NCBI RefSeq assembly: GCF_003597395.2
Contig: NC_133770.1
Coordinates: forward strand, 91,337,074-91,401,073
From: Chelonoidis abingdonii
Taxonomy: Eukaryota > Chordata > Testudines > Testudinidae
Length of the DNA stretch: 64,000 nt
Direction: 5' to 3'
Position numbers and translations under genes: made by a program. The notes below the pieces were generated by a model that worked only from the letters and a program-made list of their open reading frames with translations, made no database searches and had not been told where the DNA came from. The number at the start of each line of letters is the position of its first letter. Positions within the stretch are counted from its first letter, which is position 1. Shown here one piece after another: positions 23,978 through 34,210 of this stretch.

Positions 23978-24513
23978 ATATAGACTGCAGTATAATTTAC
24001 ACCTAAAATATGTAGGTTGCAGTATCCATACTCAACAGCACAATTTAAAGGTTGACTAATATCTTTGTGAATTTCTCTAATTTCTAAGCACAAGTCACAT
24101 TCTTAATGAGTTACAAGTGAACAGGGGTCTCATTTCTCTCTCCTAAGCAAAAGAGACCTCTTTCACCTCCCTGATATGTCCTTTCTTAACTTGTACGTGT
24201 CAGCCTCATGCTCCCTACTCACCTCACCCTGCTGCTGGCTCCTATCCCAGTTCTTTGTCCTATCCCCAGCCTGAGTTTCCAACACAACCTACAGATTTCC
24301 AAGGCCAGGGTGGGTACTCAGCAGCAAGTGGAGATGGGCTGCAATTGGAGCAAAAGCCAGGGGAGTGAGGTTGTGATTCTAGAAGCAGGAAGATAAGCCA
24401 AGTTGGAATGCACTCCACTAGAATTAGGAAACCTTCCTGCCACCATGCACCCACAAACCTGGAAATTAACTTGTTCCCAGGGAACTAGGAATTAGCCAGT
24501 TTCCTAAAGTTCA
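23978..24513. other. Intergenic DNA, no feature seen
   Basis: Non-coding sequence between the Harbinger element and the next MITE. Confidence 0.55.
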
Positions 24514-24664
24514 AGGGTAACATTTTGAGAAGTGCCTCAGTGATTTAAGTGCCTAACTCCCATTGATTCAAATCTAAATACCTTCTAGGCTATGGGCCAC
24601 AGTGACTTTTGAAAATGAGATGTGGCCTCCTAAATCAATTAGGCACTTTTGAAAATTTTACCCT
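24514..24664. repeat. 151-bp MITE with about 40-bp inverted ends
   Basis: The left end (AGGGTAACATTTTGAGAAGT, then GCCTCAGTGATTTAAGTGCC) is a close reverse complement of the right end (reading inward AGGGTAAAATTTTCAAAAGT, then GCCTAATTGATTTAGG). No coding. Target duplication unclear, superfamily not assigned. Confidence 0.65.
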
Positions 24665-24888
24665 AAGATTCCAAACCTGTAAAGTATTTGTTTAGACTTA
24701 AAATTTCCAAATCTGTTTGCATTTTCTTTGTAAAAACTGATTACCTCTCAACCCTATGCAAATGAGAAGAATGCTGTGGTTGTGAGCTTATCAGCAGTAG
24801 TAGGACAATTATGAAACCTGGAGCTGCACATCTAGGCCTCAATTCTGCAAGCACACCCCCTTATCTTCACGTCCATGAATATTAGAGA

Positions 24889-25204
24889 GACAAGTTGGGT
24901 GACGTTATATCTTTGTCACCAACAGAAGCTGATCCAGTAAGAGACTTGCACAGCTTACACAGAGCTCTTCTTCGGGTCTGGGAAACGTACTCAGAGTGTC
25001 ACAGCTGAATAAGATGGAACAGACTGTTAAGCATAAATAGTTAACACATATTTCAAGGGACCATTCAAAATGAAGTGGCCTATTAACATAGCAGTAACAC
25101 TTGTTTCTGAAGTTTCAGACATGAAGAAGAGCTATGTGTGTAGCTCAAAAGCTTGTCTGTCTCACCAACAGCAGTCAGTTCAATAAAAGATATTACCAGT
25201 ATCC
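24889..25204. repeat. Penelope-type inverted terminal foldback, subfamily A
   Basis: The left arm (about 24889-24990; GACAAGTTGGGTGACG, GAGCTCTTCTTCGGGTCTG) matches the reverse complement of the right arm (about 25110-25204; CATGAAGAAGAGCT, GCTTGTCTGTCTCACC) around a loop of about 120 bases. The arms resemble terminal segments of a turtle Penelope-like family distinct from the next element. No coding sequence remains. Confidence 0.6.
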
Positions 25205-25268
25205 TGTGGGACTGACAAGGATACAACACTGCATGCTATCATTTATAGTCCCTGTGATTTAAATGGCA

Positions 25269-25618
25269 GGTTTCAGAGTAACAGCCATGTTAGTCTGTAT
25301 CCACAAAAAGAACAGGAGTACTTGTGGCACTTTAGAGACTAACAAATGTATTTGAGCATAAGCTTTTGTGGGCTACAGCCCACTTCATCGGATGCATAGA
25401 ATGGAACATATAGTGAGGATATATATACACACATACAGAGAACATGAAAAGGTGGGAGTTCCCCTACCAACTCTAAGAGGCTAATTAATTAAGATGAGCT
25501 ATTGTGGGCTGTAGCCCATGAAAGCTTATGCTCAAATAAATTCATTAGTCTCTAAGGTGCCACAAGTACTCCTGTTCTTTTTACGGATACAGACTAACAC
25601 GGCTGCTACTCTGAAACT
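25269..25618. repeat. Inverted terminal segments of the Penelope-like element
   Basis: GGTTTCAGAGTAACAGCC through GGGCTACAGCCC on the left is repeated as its reverse complement, GGGCTGTAGCCC to GGCTGCTACTCTGAAAC, on the right. Arms are about 110 bases and separated by about 115 bases. Few mismatches, so the foldback is quite young. Inverted rather than direct terminal segments are a known feature of Penelope-like elements. Confidence 0.75.
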
Positions 25619-25689
25619 TGTCATTATGCAAGGCATTGAATTTAGCTGTATGGAGCGGAAATCCATCAACTTCGTGAAAAAACTCATAT

Positions 25690-27000
25690 AGATACCTACA
25701 GATGTCATCTTCCTTTCCAAATGCAAACAGATGGACATCATACCAAAAGGACTAAAGGTAAAAAATCCATTACAATCTACATATCACACAGACTATGCTG
25801 AGAGACTGTGCCACACACTCTCAAAGAAACTGCAAAACCACCTGATCAACATCCTATACAGCAAACAGGGAAAGATTAAGAATGAGCTCTCAAAACTGGA
25901 TACTCTCATAAAAAAACAACCTTTCACACAAACTTCCTCATAGACAGACTTTACAAAAACTAGACAAGCCATTTACAACACAAACTTTGTTTCTCTACAA
26001 AGGAAAAAGGACGCTAAGCTATCTAAACTGCTACGTGCCACAAGGAGCCACAACAGTAGTTCGCTTAACCCACCCAACAATATTGTTAATCTTTCCAGCT
26101 ATACTCTTAGCCTGGCAGAAAAGTCTGTCCTATCTCAGGGCATCTCCTTTTTTCCCCTCCAGACCCACAAACATGATACAGTTCTGCGGTGACCTCGAAT
26201 CTTACTTTCGACATCTCAGGCTCAAAAAATATTTCCAACACACCTTTGAACAACATACTGTTGCAGGGAGAGCAACGGTTTGGGGTTCGTTTGCCCGGTG
26301 TGCGTATCCCCAAATAACCACACCGGAGTGGAGAGGCTAGTATTACTTTATTTGAGCTCAAATAAGGTGCACGGAGATGCAACTCTCAAATCATGCACGA
26401 ATTACTATGCGTTGCCATGTCTTATATACTTTACTTATTTACAGAGATGTTCACAGGTGCTACAATTCATCATTTACAATTCATTAACTACCGGATCTTT
26501 TAATTAACTATATCCTTAACCCATACTACTGACCCCTCCCCCCTTTGATCGATTACCTCTTGTACCACAAACAAAAGAACAAAAGAAAATGATAAATGAT
26601 CACATGTACTTATGCTAGCTAGCAGGCCTAAGAATGTAAACTTCTGACCCCACGCCATATTGCCTAGTTACTTGGAGCTTTTCTCCCCTCCCCCCCCCAA
26701 CAATACTAACCCACAGAATCCTCCCTACCAGCACTGCAAAAAGAAGGATTCTGCATGGACTCCTCCTGAAGGTCGAAACAACAGAACGGACTTCTACATA
26801 GATTGCTTCCGTCGACATTCAGGGGCTGAAATTGTGGAAAAGCAGGATCACTTGCCCCATAATCTCAGAACACAATGCCATCAACAGCCTCAGGAACAAC
26901 TCTGACATAATCAAAAAAGGCTGACAAAAGAGGTGCTGTTGGAATATGAACAAGAGGCCGCTAGGCAGCTCTCTAACATCACATTCTACAGGCCATTATA
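25690..27000 (+). pseudogene. Penelope-like protein, N-terminal remnant
   Basis: Translated segments in order are MDIIPKGLKVKNPLQSTYHTD at about 25731, SLAEKSVLSQGISFFPSRPT near 26112-26175 and MIQFCGDLESYFRHLRLKKY near 26174-26233. After the inserted LTR come SAWTPPEGRNNR near 26750-26785, AEIVEKQDHLPHNL near 26830 and ARQLSNITFYRPLYP near 26955. These match the region before the RT in Penelope-like elements, whose product copies the element at telomere-like or nicked DNA. Stops and frameshifts separate the pieces, and the RT catalytic box and GIY-YIG nuclease are absent. Not functional. Confidence 0.7.
26259..26702 (-). repeat. Solo retroviral LTR with ATAC target duplications
   Basis: Bounded by TGTTGCAGGG and CCCAACA, with ATAC at 26255-26258 and 26703-26706. 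Read on the minus strand it starts TGTTGGGG and shows a TATA-like AGTATATAAG at 26430-26421, then AATAAA at 26352-26347, then U5-like sequence ending in CAACA. That order fits an endogenous retrovirus LTR in the minus orientation. The 4-bp duplication is typical of gammaretrovirus-like elements. It lies inside the Penelope element, whose reading resumes after it. No viral genes are present. Confidence 0.85.
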
Positions 27001-27320
27001 TCCATACAGACACATGCCTAGAATCAGGGTGTGGAACTGGGAGTGGCTGGCTCACTACAAAAGCAACTTTCTCTCTCCTGGAATTGACACCTCCTCATCA
27101 ATTATTGGGAGTGGACTACATCCACCCTGATTCAATTGACCCTGTCAACACGGGTTCCCCACTTGTGAGGTAACTCCCTTTTCTTCATGTGTCAGTATAA
27201 TAATGTCTGCATCTGTAATTTTCACCTCATGCATCTGAAGAAGTGAGTTTTTTACCCATGAAAGCTTATGCCCAAATAAATATGTTAGTCTTTAAGGTGC
27301 CACCGGACTTCTTGTTGTTA

Positions 27321-27903
27321 ATGTTTATATGAGGCTTTTCATGAGAAATTGACAGACAATGAGGGGAAAGAGTGAAACTGACTGTACTCAAAATGCTATC
27401 AAATACACAAAATAAATAAACAGGAAGTTAAAGGGTTTTTTTGCTAAATTCTTCAGTTTTAATCTTTATAGATGTTACGTATAACTGTAGTAGGTACAAA
27501 ATTTTCTGTGTAAACTTTTAAGTTTACTTTTGCATTTGTCCTGCTCTGTGCTTGAGGAATAAGGCTCTGATCATGTTATACATTTATGCACATGCAGAAA
27601 TTATACTCACATGAGTAGTCCCACTGGCATGCATGGGACACCTCACAGGCTTAAAGTTCACCTTGTCCAGAAATGTCAATGAAATTATGATGGTGTGGGA
27701 GTTACCACCTCATATTACTGACTTGTGCATTTTAGTTTTGATGCTGCTTTTGTCAGTCTGTCTAGAAGGAAACCAAAAGTGGTGGAGGCACGACTAGCTG
27801 TCAGTCAAACAAAAGGTGATCTAAAAAAGGATTGATTTTACCAGTTTTCCTTACGTTTTACAATATGTAAAATACCAGGCATCTTTAACTACTCCGTATA
27901 TAT
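27321..27903. other. Intergenic DNA, no feature seen
   Basis: AT-rich, no gene or recognised repeat. Confidence 0.55.
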
Positions 27904-28014
27904 CAGTGTTTCTCAAACTGGGGTCACTGCTTGTGTAGGGAAAGCCTCTGGCAGGCTGGGCTGCTTTTTTTACCTGCCCTGTCCACAGGCCTGGCCGATT
28001 GCGGCTCCCACTGG
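27904..28014 (+). mobile_element. hAT (Charlie-like) fragment
   Basis: CAGTGTTTCTCAAACTGGGG at the left end followed by GTGTAGGGAAAGCCTCTGGC. Same family as the copy at 7047. Cut off at about 28014 by the retroviral fragment. Confidence 0.65.
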
Positions 28015-28025
28015 TTTGCTGAATA

Positions 28026-28279
28026 TTGCAAATTGTTATCTCAGTGTGTCTCATAGGACCCCTGAACTGAGCCAAACCCAAAGGCCAGCGAAGAGGACAC
28101 GTGAGGTGCAGCCCGGTGATCAGGTGATGGTGAAAGCCTATAGAAAACGAACCTTTGAACCAGCCTGGACTGGACCTCACACGATTCTCTTGGTAACTCC
28201 TTCAGCAGCCCGGGTCACTGGAATTCGCAATAATCCCTGTTTACTCTATCGACTCCTCGAGAGCCATTCTCAACATTAA
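28026..28279 (+). pseudogene. Endogenous retrovirus integrase, C-terminal fragment
   Basis: The frame is open from 28016 to a stop at 28279. It contains VQPGDQVMVKAYR and WTGPHTILLVTPSAARVTG (WTGPH at 28166-28180), the C-terminal SH3-like module with its GPY/F-type motif seen in retroviral and gypsy integrases. In retroviruses this part helps bind DNA during integration. The catalytic core, the rest of pol, and gag are missing, and no env frame is readable downstream, so it is an inert relic. Together with the LTR at 29185 it forms the 3' remnant of one provirus. Confidence 0.65.
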
Positions 28280-29184
28280 GTGTTTTCATTTGATATTCCC
28301 AGTTTAAAATTGATGTAGGAATTTTTGTGGTCTACTAATTGTTTTGAGTGGTTTCTGAGACTTCAGAGTGTTTTAGAGGTCTCAGCTTACTAATGCTGCA
28401 GTGGCTTTCAGTGTTTTACTGATGTAATCACCTGGCCAGGAGCCACTGGTTCAGTTGTAAATGCCATTACTCAAATCTAATAATAGGGATTGGGTTGAAA
28501 ATTTGTTAGTAACAGGGATGACAGTTTATTGCGGTGAGAGTAGGGCTCATGTCTAATCAAGTTAGATATCACCTTAACTCAGCAACACAGTTGGTCAGGT
28601 CCTCACTGTTATACTCAGCCATCTATTAAAAAATACTAAAATGTATTAGCAAGCATTGGTCTAGGTGTGTAGAAGAACTGTGTTGTTATTCTGGCATGGT
28701 GTTCAACATAAAAGTTGCATCCCTGATAGGAGACTTACTCGTGTCTCAGGTGCCCTGTTGGGTGAGAACTGCAGTTCTCAAAGACTGAATGTCTTCACCT
28801 TGGATGGTGGCAGGGGAGTGGTCCCTATCAATAATAGGGGCATGTTGAGATGGTCATTCCATCCTTGGAGGGGTGTTAATTCCTGTGGGTTGGGCTCCTG
28901 AATTGGAGGCTCAGCCCATCCACCCACTCCCATTCTCATGTCACAGACACCTGAGTAGAATAAGGGCTGGAGATAACTATATAACTTTCCCATGGGACCA
29001 ATGTTCCATCCTTATGAGGACTTATTATTTTTATTGTAGATATCATTATGTAATTATTAATTCTGTTATCAAAATTGTAGTTAATTAAGTGTTGATAAGG
29101 TTAATTATTGCTCCTAATAAATACATGAAGTGGTGTTAATGGAGTCTAAGAATTGTTCTTAGCCCCAAAACCAAATGGGGGAGC
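28280..29184 (+). other. Degenerate proviral 3' region up to the polypurine tract
   Basis: Between the integrase fragment and the LTR no envelope frame is recognisable. A purine-rich AAATGGGGGAGC at about 29173-29184 directly precedes the LTR start and could be the polypurine tract. Parts of this stretch may be unrelated intergenic DNA. Confidence 0.45.
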
Positions 29185-29602
29185 TGAAGGGTATGCTTGT
29201 GTTCATTTTAAACAAAATGTGATTTAAAAGGTACTTATGCATAAAGAAGGAGGCTGTGGCTCACCACCCTAGGAACATTCTAGAAGGCCAAGGGGAGGTG
29301 GGTGAGCTCAACATGTGGAGTGGAGAAGTATAAACATATGATGAACAAATCCATATGTGGAAAGGTTAAATATGATTGGTTAGAGATTTGTGTTATGTAA
29401 CTTGCTATGTGACTGCCATGTGCTATAATATAACAATGGGAGGGGCTCCTTGCTGGAGGGACTCTTGCTGATTTTTGTACCAGGGGCTCTCCCTTCATGC
29501 ACATTGAATAAAGTCTTGTTGAATTGGATTGAATCGAAGACCTTCGATTCTGCCTGGCATCTGACTCATTTGGTTATTATTGGGAACCACAAAATCCCAA
29601 CA
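29185..29602 (+). repeat. Endogenous retrovirus 3' LTR
   Basis: Starts TGAAGGGTATGC after a purine tract and ends ACAAAATCCCAACA. It contains an AT-rich core (GCTATAATATAAC near 29423), a poly(A) signal AATAAA at 29507-29512 and a U5-like segment. Orientation is plus, the same as the integrase fragment. The left target duplication would belong to a missing 5' LTR, so it cannot be checked. The exact start is inferred. Confidence 0.6.
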
Positions 29603-31077
29603 GTACCTAATTAAAAGCACTAAATTTGGGAATAAAAAAATGTCAGTCACAGGTTTTTTGGTATGCCCTGAAGTTTGTCAGACATTTATTTGCAAAAACT
29701 ATGCAGTAAGCGTGAATCAGCTGTCTTGCTGAATACAACATTAAATATTAGGGAATACATGATGCAGCTATTCTCTGTTTTACATTTTCTTAATCAGTAT
29801 TTCTAAACTGATTTTATATTTTAAATGTACTCTTAAGCCTTCATAAAGTAATCATTCCGGATTACTACATATTTAACTCACCAAAACAAAGACATTATTT
29901 TAAATTAATCAGTCACAGAGGTTTAGTGTGTTCATAACAACATTCATTGCTTTTAGAAAAAGGAACGCTCATTTACTTTGTGATATCTCCATAACAATAG
30001 ACATGTTTATGAAATTTCACCAACTTTAAAAAATATGTTTCCAAAGATTTTAGGCATAACAAAGGATTTTATATCTTATTAAGGTACTGATCTTGCTGGA
30101 GAGTTCTCTTAAAATTAGTTAATCAGATAGTCAGAAATAAAGAAAGGGAAACTCTTTGTCCAGCTATCTGGAAGGAAAGGGGTATTGTCTCTTTAAGGGC
30201 TCTCTTCAGTGGGGAAGGGGAGAGAAGGGGAAGGGAGAAAGAGGGTGAAGGGAGAAAGGGATGGACAGAAAGGAGAGGAAGACTTTGGAAGCAAGTTTTT
30301 TTTACTATAGTAATTAAAATGTGTATTTTAGATAAGAGTGGTCTTTTGAAGGATTTGTTTAATAAACTGTATTTAAGGCCTAAAGATTTAAGGCCAAGCA
30401 TTTAAGGCCTAAAGATGATTGTGCATCTAAAAATCAATGCAAGGATTTTTTAGAGATGTGATTTTATAATCTTCATCAACTCACTAATGAAATATTTTTA
30501 AAGCAAATTTTAAACGAAGGTCCTGTACACTGACATGTTCTTTGTAAATATTACAGTAATGCACAACTGTTTTTGTCAGTAAATTGAGAAACTGACATAT
30601 ATACCTGGGGTTTGGCAAATGCCTGTTAAATGGCTTCATTACCCCTTGAATGGCTCTGTAACAATGTTGTGCTAATAGATTTGGCAGTCTGGAAAGCTTT
30701 TTCATGTTTAACTACTAGATCCCCTCCCAAGACTCACCAGGATGCAGCAGCCAGCTGTGGGTGCCTGCAGGAAGGGTCAGAACAGGGATAGGAAAGTCAG
30801 GAGGATGGACACTAAGACCCAGTGGTGATGCAAATTTTGAGGTGCCCTATGCCACGGCATATGTTGCTTGTGCCTAAAAACAGCCCTGAGGACAATGCTC
30901 TGAAAGAGAGGAGACAGCTGCAAACTCCACACTTTTATTTGATACCTCTGGGATCTATATTCCTTTCAGTTCATGTCTAAGTGTCAAACTCACATACTGC
31001 ATTTAATAGTTAGATTATACATTGGAATGTATGCAGATTCTTGAGGATACAAGAGAACTTGAGCTTGTACCATTAAT
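29603..31077. other. Intergenic DNA, no gene seen
   Basis: AT-rich with a purine-only block at about 30205-30290 (GGGGAAGGGGAGAGAAGGGG type) and a small tandem repeat of an ATTTAAGGCCTAAAG unit near 30372-30415. No gene supported. Confidence 0.55.
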
Positions 31078-31244
31078 CAGGGGCGGCTCTTGGGATTTTG
31101 CCGCCCCAAGCACGGCAGGCAGGCTGCCTCCCGCGGTTTGCCTGCGGAGGGTCCGCTGCCACCCTTGCAGCGCCAGCAGAGTGCCCCCCGCAGCTTGCCG
31201 CCCCAAGCACGCACTTGGCGTGCTGGGGCCTGGAGCCGCCCCTG
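31078..31244. mobile_element. hAT MITE with CAGGGGCGGCTC ends
   Basis: CAGGGGCGGCTC at the left and GAGCCGCCCCTG at the right are perfect 12-bp inverted repeats. The flanking octamers CCATTAAT and ATATTAAT agree at six of eight positions, consistent with an aged 8-bp hAT duplication. GC-rich, 167 bp, non-coding. Confidence 0.8.
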
Positions 31245-31487
31245 ATATTAATGGAACACAGCTGAAAGCTACCAATTTCTTGGGGAGGAAGGATGTGGTT
31301 CTTAGAGAGTCCACCAGAGTGTTCCATGTGCTACAACAAGACCTTTCTTGCTTACCAAAAGCTGCTTTGAATTGCTCGTGTATGTAAGATTCATAGGAAA
31401 GAGAGACTATTTGGCTGAAGTAAATAATTGTGTGCTTGCTATGGTCTGCAGCAGGCAGTGCTGGACATTGTAAACCAGCTTCCTGGC

Positions 31488-32690
31488 TCCATAGGCGCCG
31501 ATTCTGGGGGTGCTCTGGGGCTGGAGCACTCACGGGGAAAAATTAATGGGCGCTCCGTGCCCCACCTCACCTCATCTCATCTCCACCTACCTCCCAGCCC
31601 TTGCTGCCACCAAACAGCAGTGGGAGGGAGGCGGGAGGAGCAGGAATGTAGTGCGCTCAGGGGAGGAGGCATGTAAGAGGCAAGGCCTGGATTAGCCTTC
31701 GGTGGGCCCGGTGCCAAAAATATATGTGGGCCCCTATAGGAGCAAGGTGTGGGGAGATCGATCCCCAGAGCAAGGGGGATGGCTGGGGGCATGGCAGGGG
31801 TGGGCCAGCTCCGCCCAGCCCAATGCCAGGGCACTATTTACAAACCGGCAGTTGCCAGATTCAGTGTCCTGCCTGCCTTGTGCTGCCAGCCTGCCCCTTC
31901 CTGTTGGGAGTGGGCCCATGTTGTGCCACTCAACTCCCTGCCCAACACCTGCTCCTGACTCCCTGTGGCCAGCACCCACCCCAAGACCCGCCTACAAATG
32001 CACAGCGCCCTGCACATCATCACCCCCTGCACAGCGCCCCCCTGCCACAGCTCCACTACTGCCCAAACACACACAGATCTTCCCTGCCTCTCACAGCCCA
32101 GCACCCCTCCCAGATGCCCCTCCTCCCCAGAGACCCACTCCCTGCCTCCTGGCTGCACTCACTGACCCTGCTGGGAGGCAACTATGGCTGGTCACAGGGC
32201 ATGGAATCGGTACTGTGTCTGCCGGGCCAGCAGCACAGCCGTGGCTGGTCACAGGGCATGGAATCGCTACGGCCCCTCAGGAGTGGTATGATCACCCAGG
32301 CCAGGGTATGCCCCCGTCAGGCTGCCTCAGGACCCACTTGCCTGGAGGGGTCCATCCAAGCCCCCCATACTGTTGTCCCCCTATGATTGCCAGAGAGTGG
32401 CCAGGCTTCTGCACCAGTCCCAGGTGGTTCAGCTCTGGGGAGACAGGTGGGGCCCCACAGGTGGTGGGAATCAGAGACTGGCCAGAGCTGGATATGCACT
32501 GTGGGCCGGCCAGGGGGGAGCCCTCATCTGGCAGGCAGGCCAAGAGGAGCAAATGATGGGCAGGAGAAGCCAGCAGGGTCTTGGGGCGCAGTGCAAGCGG
32601 AGCAGACTGGGGCCCCTTCTGAGCATGGGCCTGGCTCCTTGGTGCCACTGGCCGGTACTGCCTGTAGGCTGCAAACCTCTCTTGACTAGC
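31488..32690. repeat. GC-rich repeat region with overlapping spurious frames
   Basis: Starts with a common turtle interspersed repeat (TAGGCGCCGATTCTGGGGGT) and continues with another (GGCCTGGATTAGCCTTCGGT near 31683). A 25-base unit beginning TGGCTGGTCACAGGGCATGG occurs twice, near 32184 and 32240. Long open frames here, up to 284 codons (31702-32556), occur in several frames at once and encode Pro/Ala-rich low-complexity protein, so they reflect base composition rather than a gene. Confidence 0.5.
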
Positions 32691-33449
32691 TTCTTAGATG
32701 AAATACACAGAAAACAATAACAGTTTCCCATCAATTTTTTCTTTTTTGATTAGTTAAAAATGACAGCAGTGTGTAACCTGGCAGAAGCATCAAGATTTCT
32801 GCAGACATTTTTGGAAGTCCATTTGTGGTTGAGGAATGAGAAGTGTAACCAGCTACATTTCCAGGAAATATACAGATAACTGTGAAAACATATAATGCAA
32901 AGCTTATTTTTAAAAGAGCACACCACAAAGTTAGGAGTTGGGCATAAAACTGCATGGTTGCATCAGCATCCGATCATTGCTGACAGAGAGGAGACAAAGT
33001 GTTTCTTGTATTAACTAGGCAAAAGGCTTGGGACATTTAGGCACCAAATACAGGAAATATAGAGTAACTGGGTGGGTGGGTGCATTGCGCTTATTCTACC
33101 CAAATGTGGCCAAAACCTGTGTGATAAAAATCCAAGATGAGCGACACTCACAGTGATCATCGAAGAAAAAGGCAAGTGCTGTGGAGCCGATTCCTTTCGT
33201 GTAACTATTTCTAGAACATCAGTTTCCTGCCTATTTCTCGTTTTCAACAATGAAAGGGAGGGGACGCCAGGTGCACGTGGAATGCAGGGCCCTTATGGGC
33301 TGAAGGGACGGTCAGCTGTCTATGCGGGTGGACTGGACGCGTCCGCGAGGAAAGTGTTGCCCATTGTCCTAGAAACTGAAGGGGCGGGGAGGCGGATTAA
33401 ATCCCAGATTCTCTTCTTCAAGGGGCTCAGGTAGAACCGTTCCCTAAAG
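32691..33449. other. Upstream of the GOLGA4 promoter, no gene seen
   Basis: Non-coding. Base composition shifts from AT-rich to GC-rich at about 33250. Small frames at 33153-33434 have no recognisable domain. Confidence 0.5.
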
Positions 33450-34210
33450 GGCATTTCCTAGGGCGTTGCTCAGGGCAGAGGGATGTGGGGACTGAGCTGC
33501 AGAGCGGCTCCCTCTGCCCTTCACCCAGTCATTGCTGGGCACAGCGCACCCGCCCCTTTGGGAATGACACTAACAGGGCTGGGGCACGGGGAATGCCCCC
33601 AGGCGGTTTGTCCCTCGCTACTCGCCGTAGCGTCCCATCGTCTCAGCTCCACGTTGGCCGCGCAGGCGCAGTGGCTCTTCTGTTCACCTGCTGGGGAGCA
33701 GGATCCCGGAAGGAGCGGAGGTGAAGCGGCGGTGACTGAGCCGGGGAGCGGAGTTACCATTGCTCGCGGGAGGAGCTCGGTTCCCAACCACCCCTGAGCC
33801 CCAGGCCGCGGGGAGAGGGAACGGGGCGCGGGAGAGAGACTGACGGCCCGTCCCGGAGCCAGAGCGGGGACCGGCAGCGGGGGCGGCTCCCCCTGTTCCC
33901 CTTGCCGCCCCCTTCTCCCCGGGGCGCGGGGGGGCCGCAGCCATGTTCAAGAAACTGAGGCAGAAAATCGTCGAGGAGCAAACACAGCCGCGGAGCCCCG
34001 GGGGGCGGGCGCCCCAGCAGCCGCAGGTACCGCGCGCCGGGGCCCTGTGCCTCCTCAGCCTCCCGCGAGTCCAGGGGGCTCAGAAGGGGATAAAGCAGCG
34101 GGGTGCGGTGATAACCCCGCTGCTGTTCGGGGTGTCACTCGTCACCTGCAGGCAGAGGGGCGGGGCGCTCTAGGCCCCGTTTCTCTGCAACCTCTGGAGG
34201 AGGCAGCCCC
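33450..34210 (+). promoter_or_regulatory. GOLGA4: CpG-rich promoter and 5' UTR of GOLGA4
   Basis: A sharp rise in G+C and CpG content (GCGCGG, CCGCGG, GGCGCGG runs) centred on the GOLGA4 start codon, with AT-rich DNA on both sides. No TATA box is evident near the start, as expected for a broadly expressed gene with a CpG-island promoter. GGGGCGGGGAGGCGG near 33380 and GGGGGCGGCTCC near 33878 are Sp1-type GC boxes. The transcription start is not fixed by the sequence and probably lies at 33650-33900. Confidence 0.75.
33943..34026 (+). CDS. GOLGA4: GOLGA4 (golgin-245) coding exon 1
   Basis: Encodes 28 residues starting MFKKLRQKIVEEQTQ and ending at PQQPQ. The MFKKL..KI.EEQ opening is the conserved N terminus of golgin-245/p230, a long coiled-coil tether of the trans-Golgi network that is recruited through its C-terminal GRIP domain by ARL1. 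The start codon has G at -3 (GCAGCCATGT). The exon ends CCGCAG and is followed by GTACCG, a plausible but not strong donor, at phase 0. The later part is Pro/Gly/Arg-rich from local GC content and differs from mammals. The exon sits inside the CpG island, fitting a first exon. Confidence 0.88.

Larger units (their letters stand above)
25269..27320 (+). mobile_element. Penelope-like retroelement, internally deleted, split by a solo LTR
   Basis: The element starts with an inverted pair of terminal segments (25269-25385 and 25505-25618). The coding remnant resumes at about 25690-26254 and 26707-27000, and the end (GCACCTTAAAGACTAACATA on the minus strand) is a terminal segment near 27320. The N-terminal protein region has NLSSYTL-like and MIQFCGDLESYFRHLRLKKY segments, and after the inserted LTR KDSAWTPPEGRNNRTDFYI. 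These are hallmarks of the region before the RT of Penelope-like elements. The RT core and the GIY-YIG endonuclease are missing: sequence jumps at about 27000 from the N-terminal region to the 3' terminus. A solo LTR sits at 26259-26702. Confidence 0.75.

Noticed and set aside
31702..32556. 284-codon plus-strand open frame
   Set aside because: Lies in GC-rich repeat DNA with long open frames in several other frames at the same place. The product is Pro/Ala-rich low complexity without a domain.
1..33442. Exons of the gene expected upstream of GOLGA4 (LRRFIP2 in mammals)
   Set aside because: No matching coiled-coil coding exon with splice sites was recognised. The intergenic distance may simply exceed the window.
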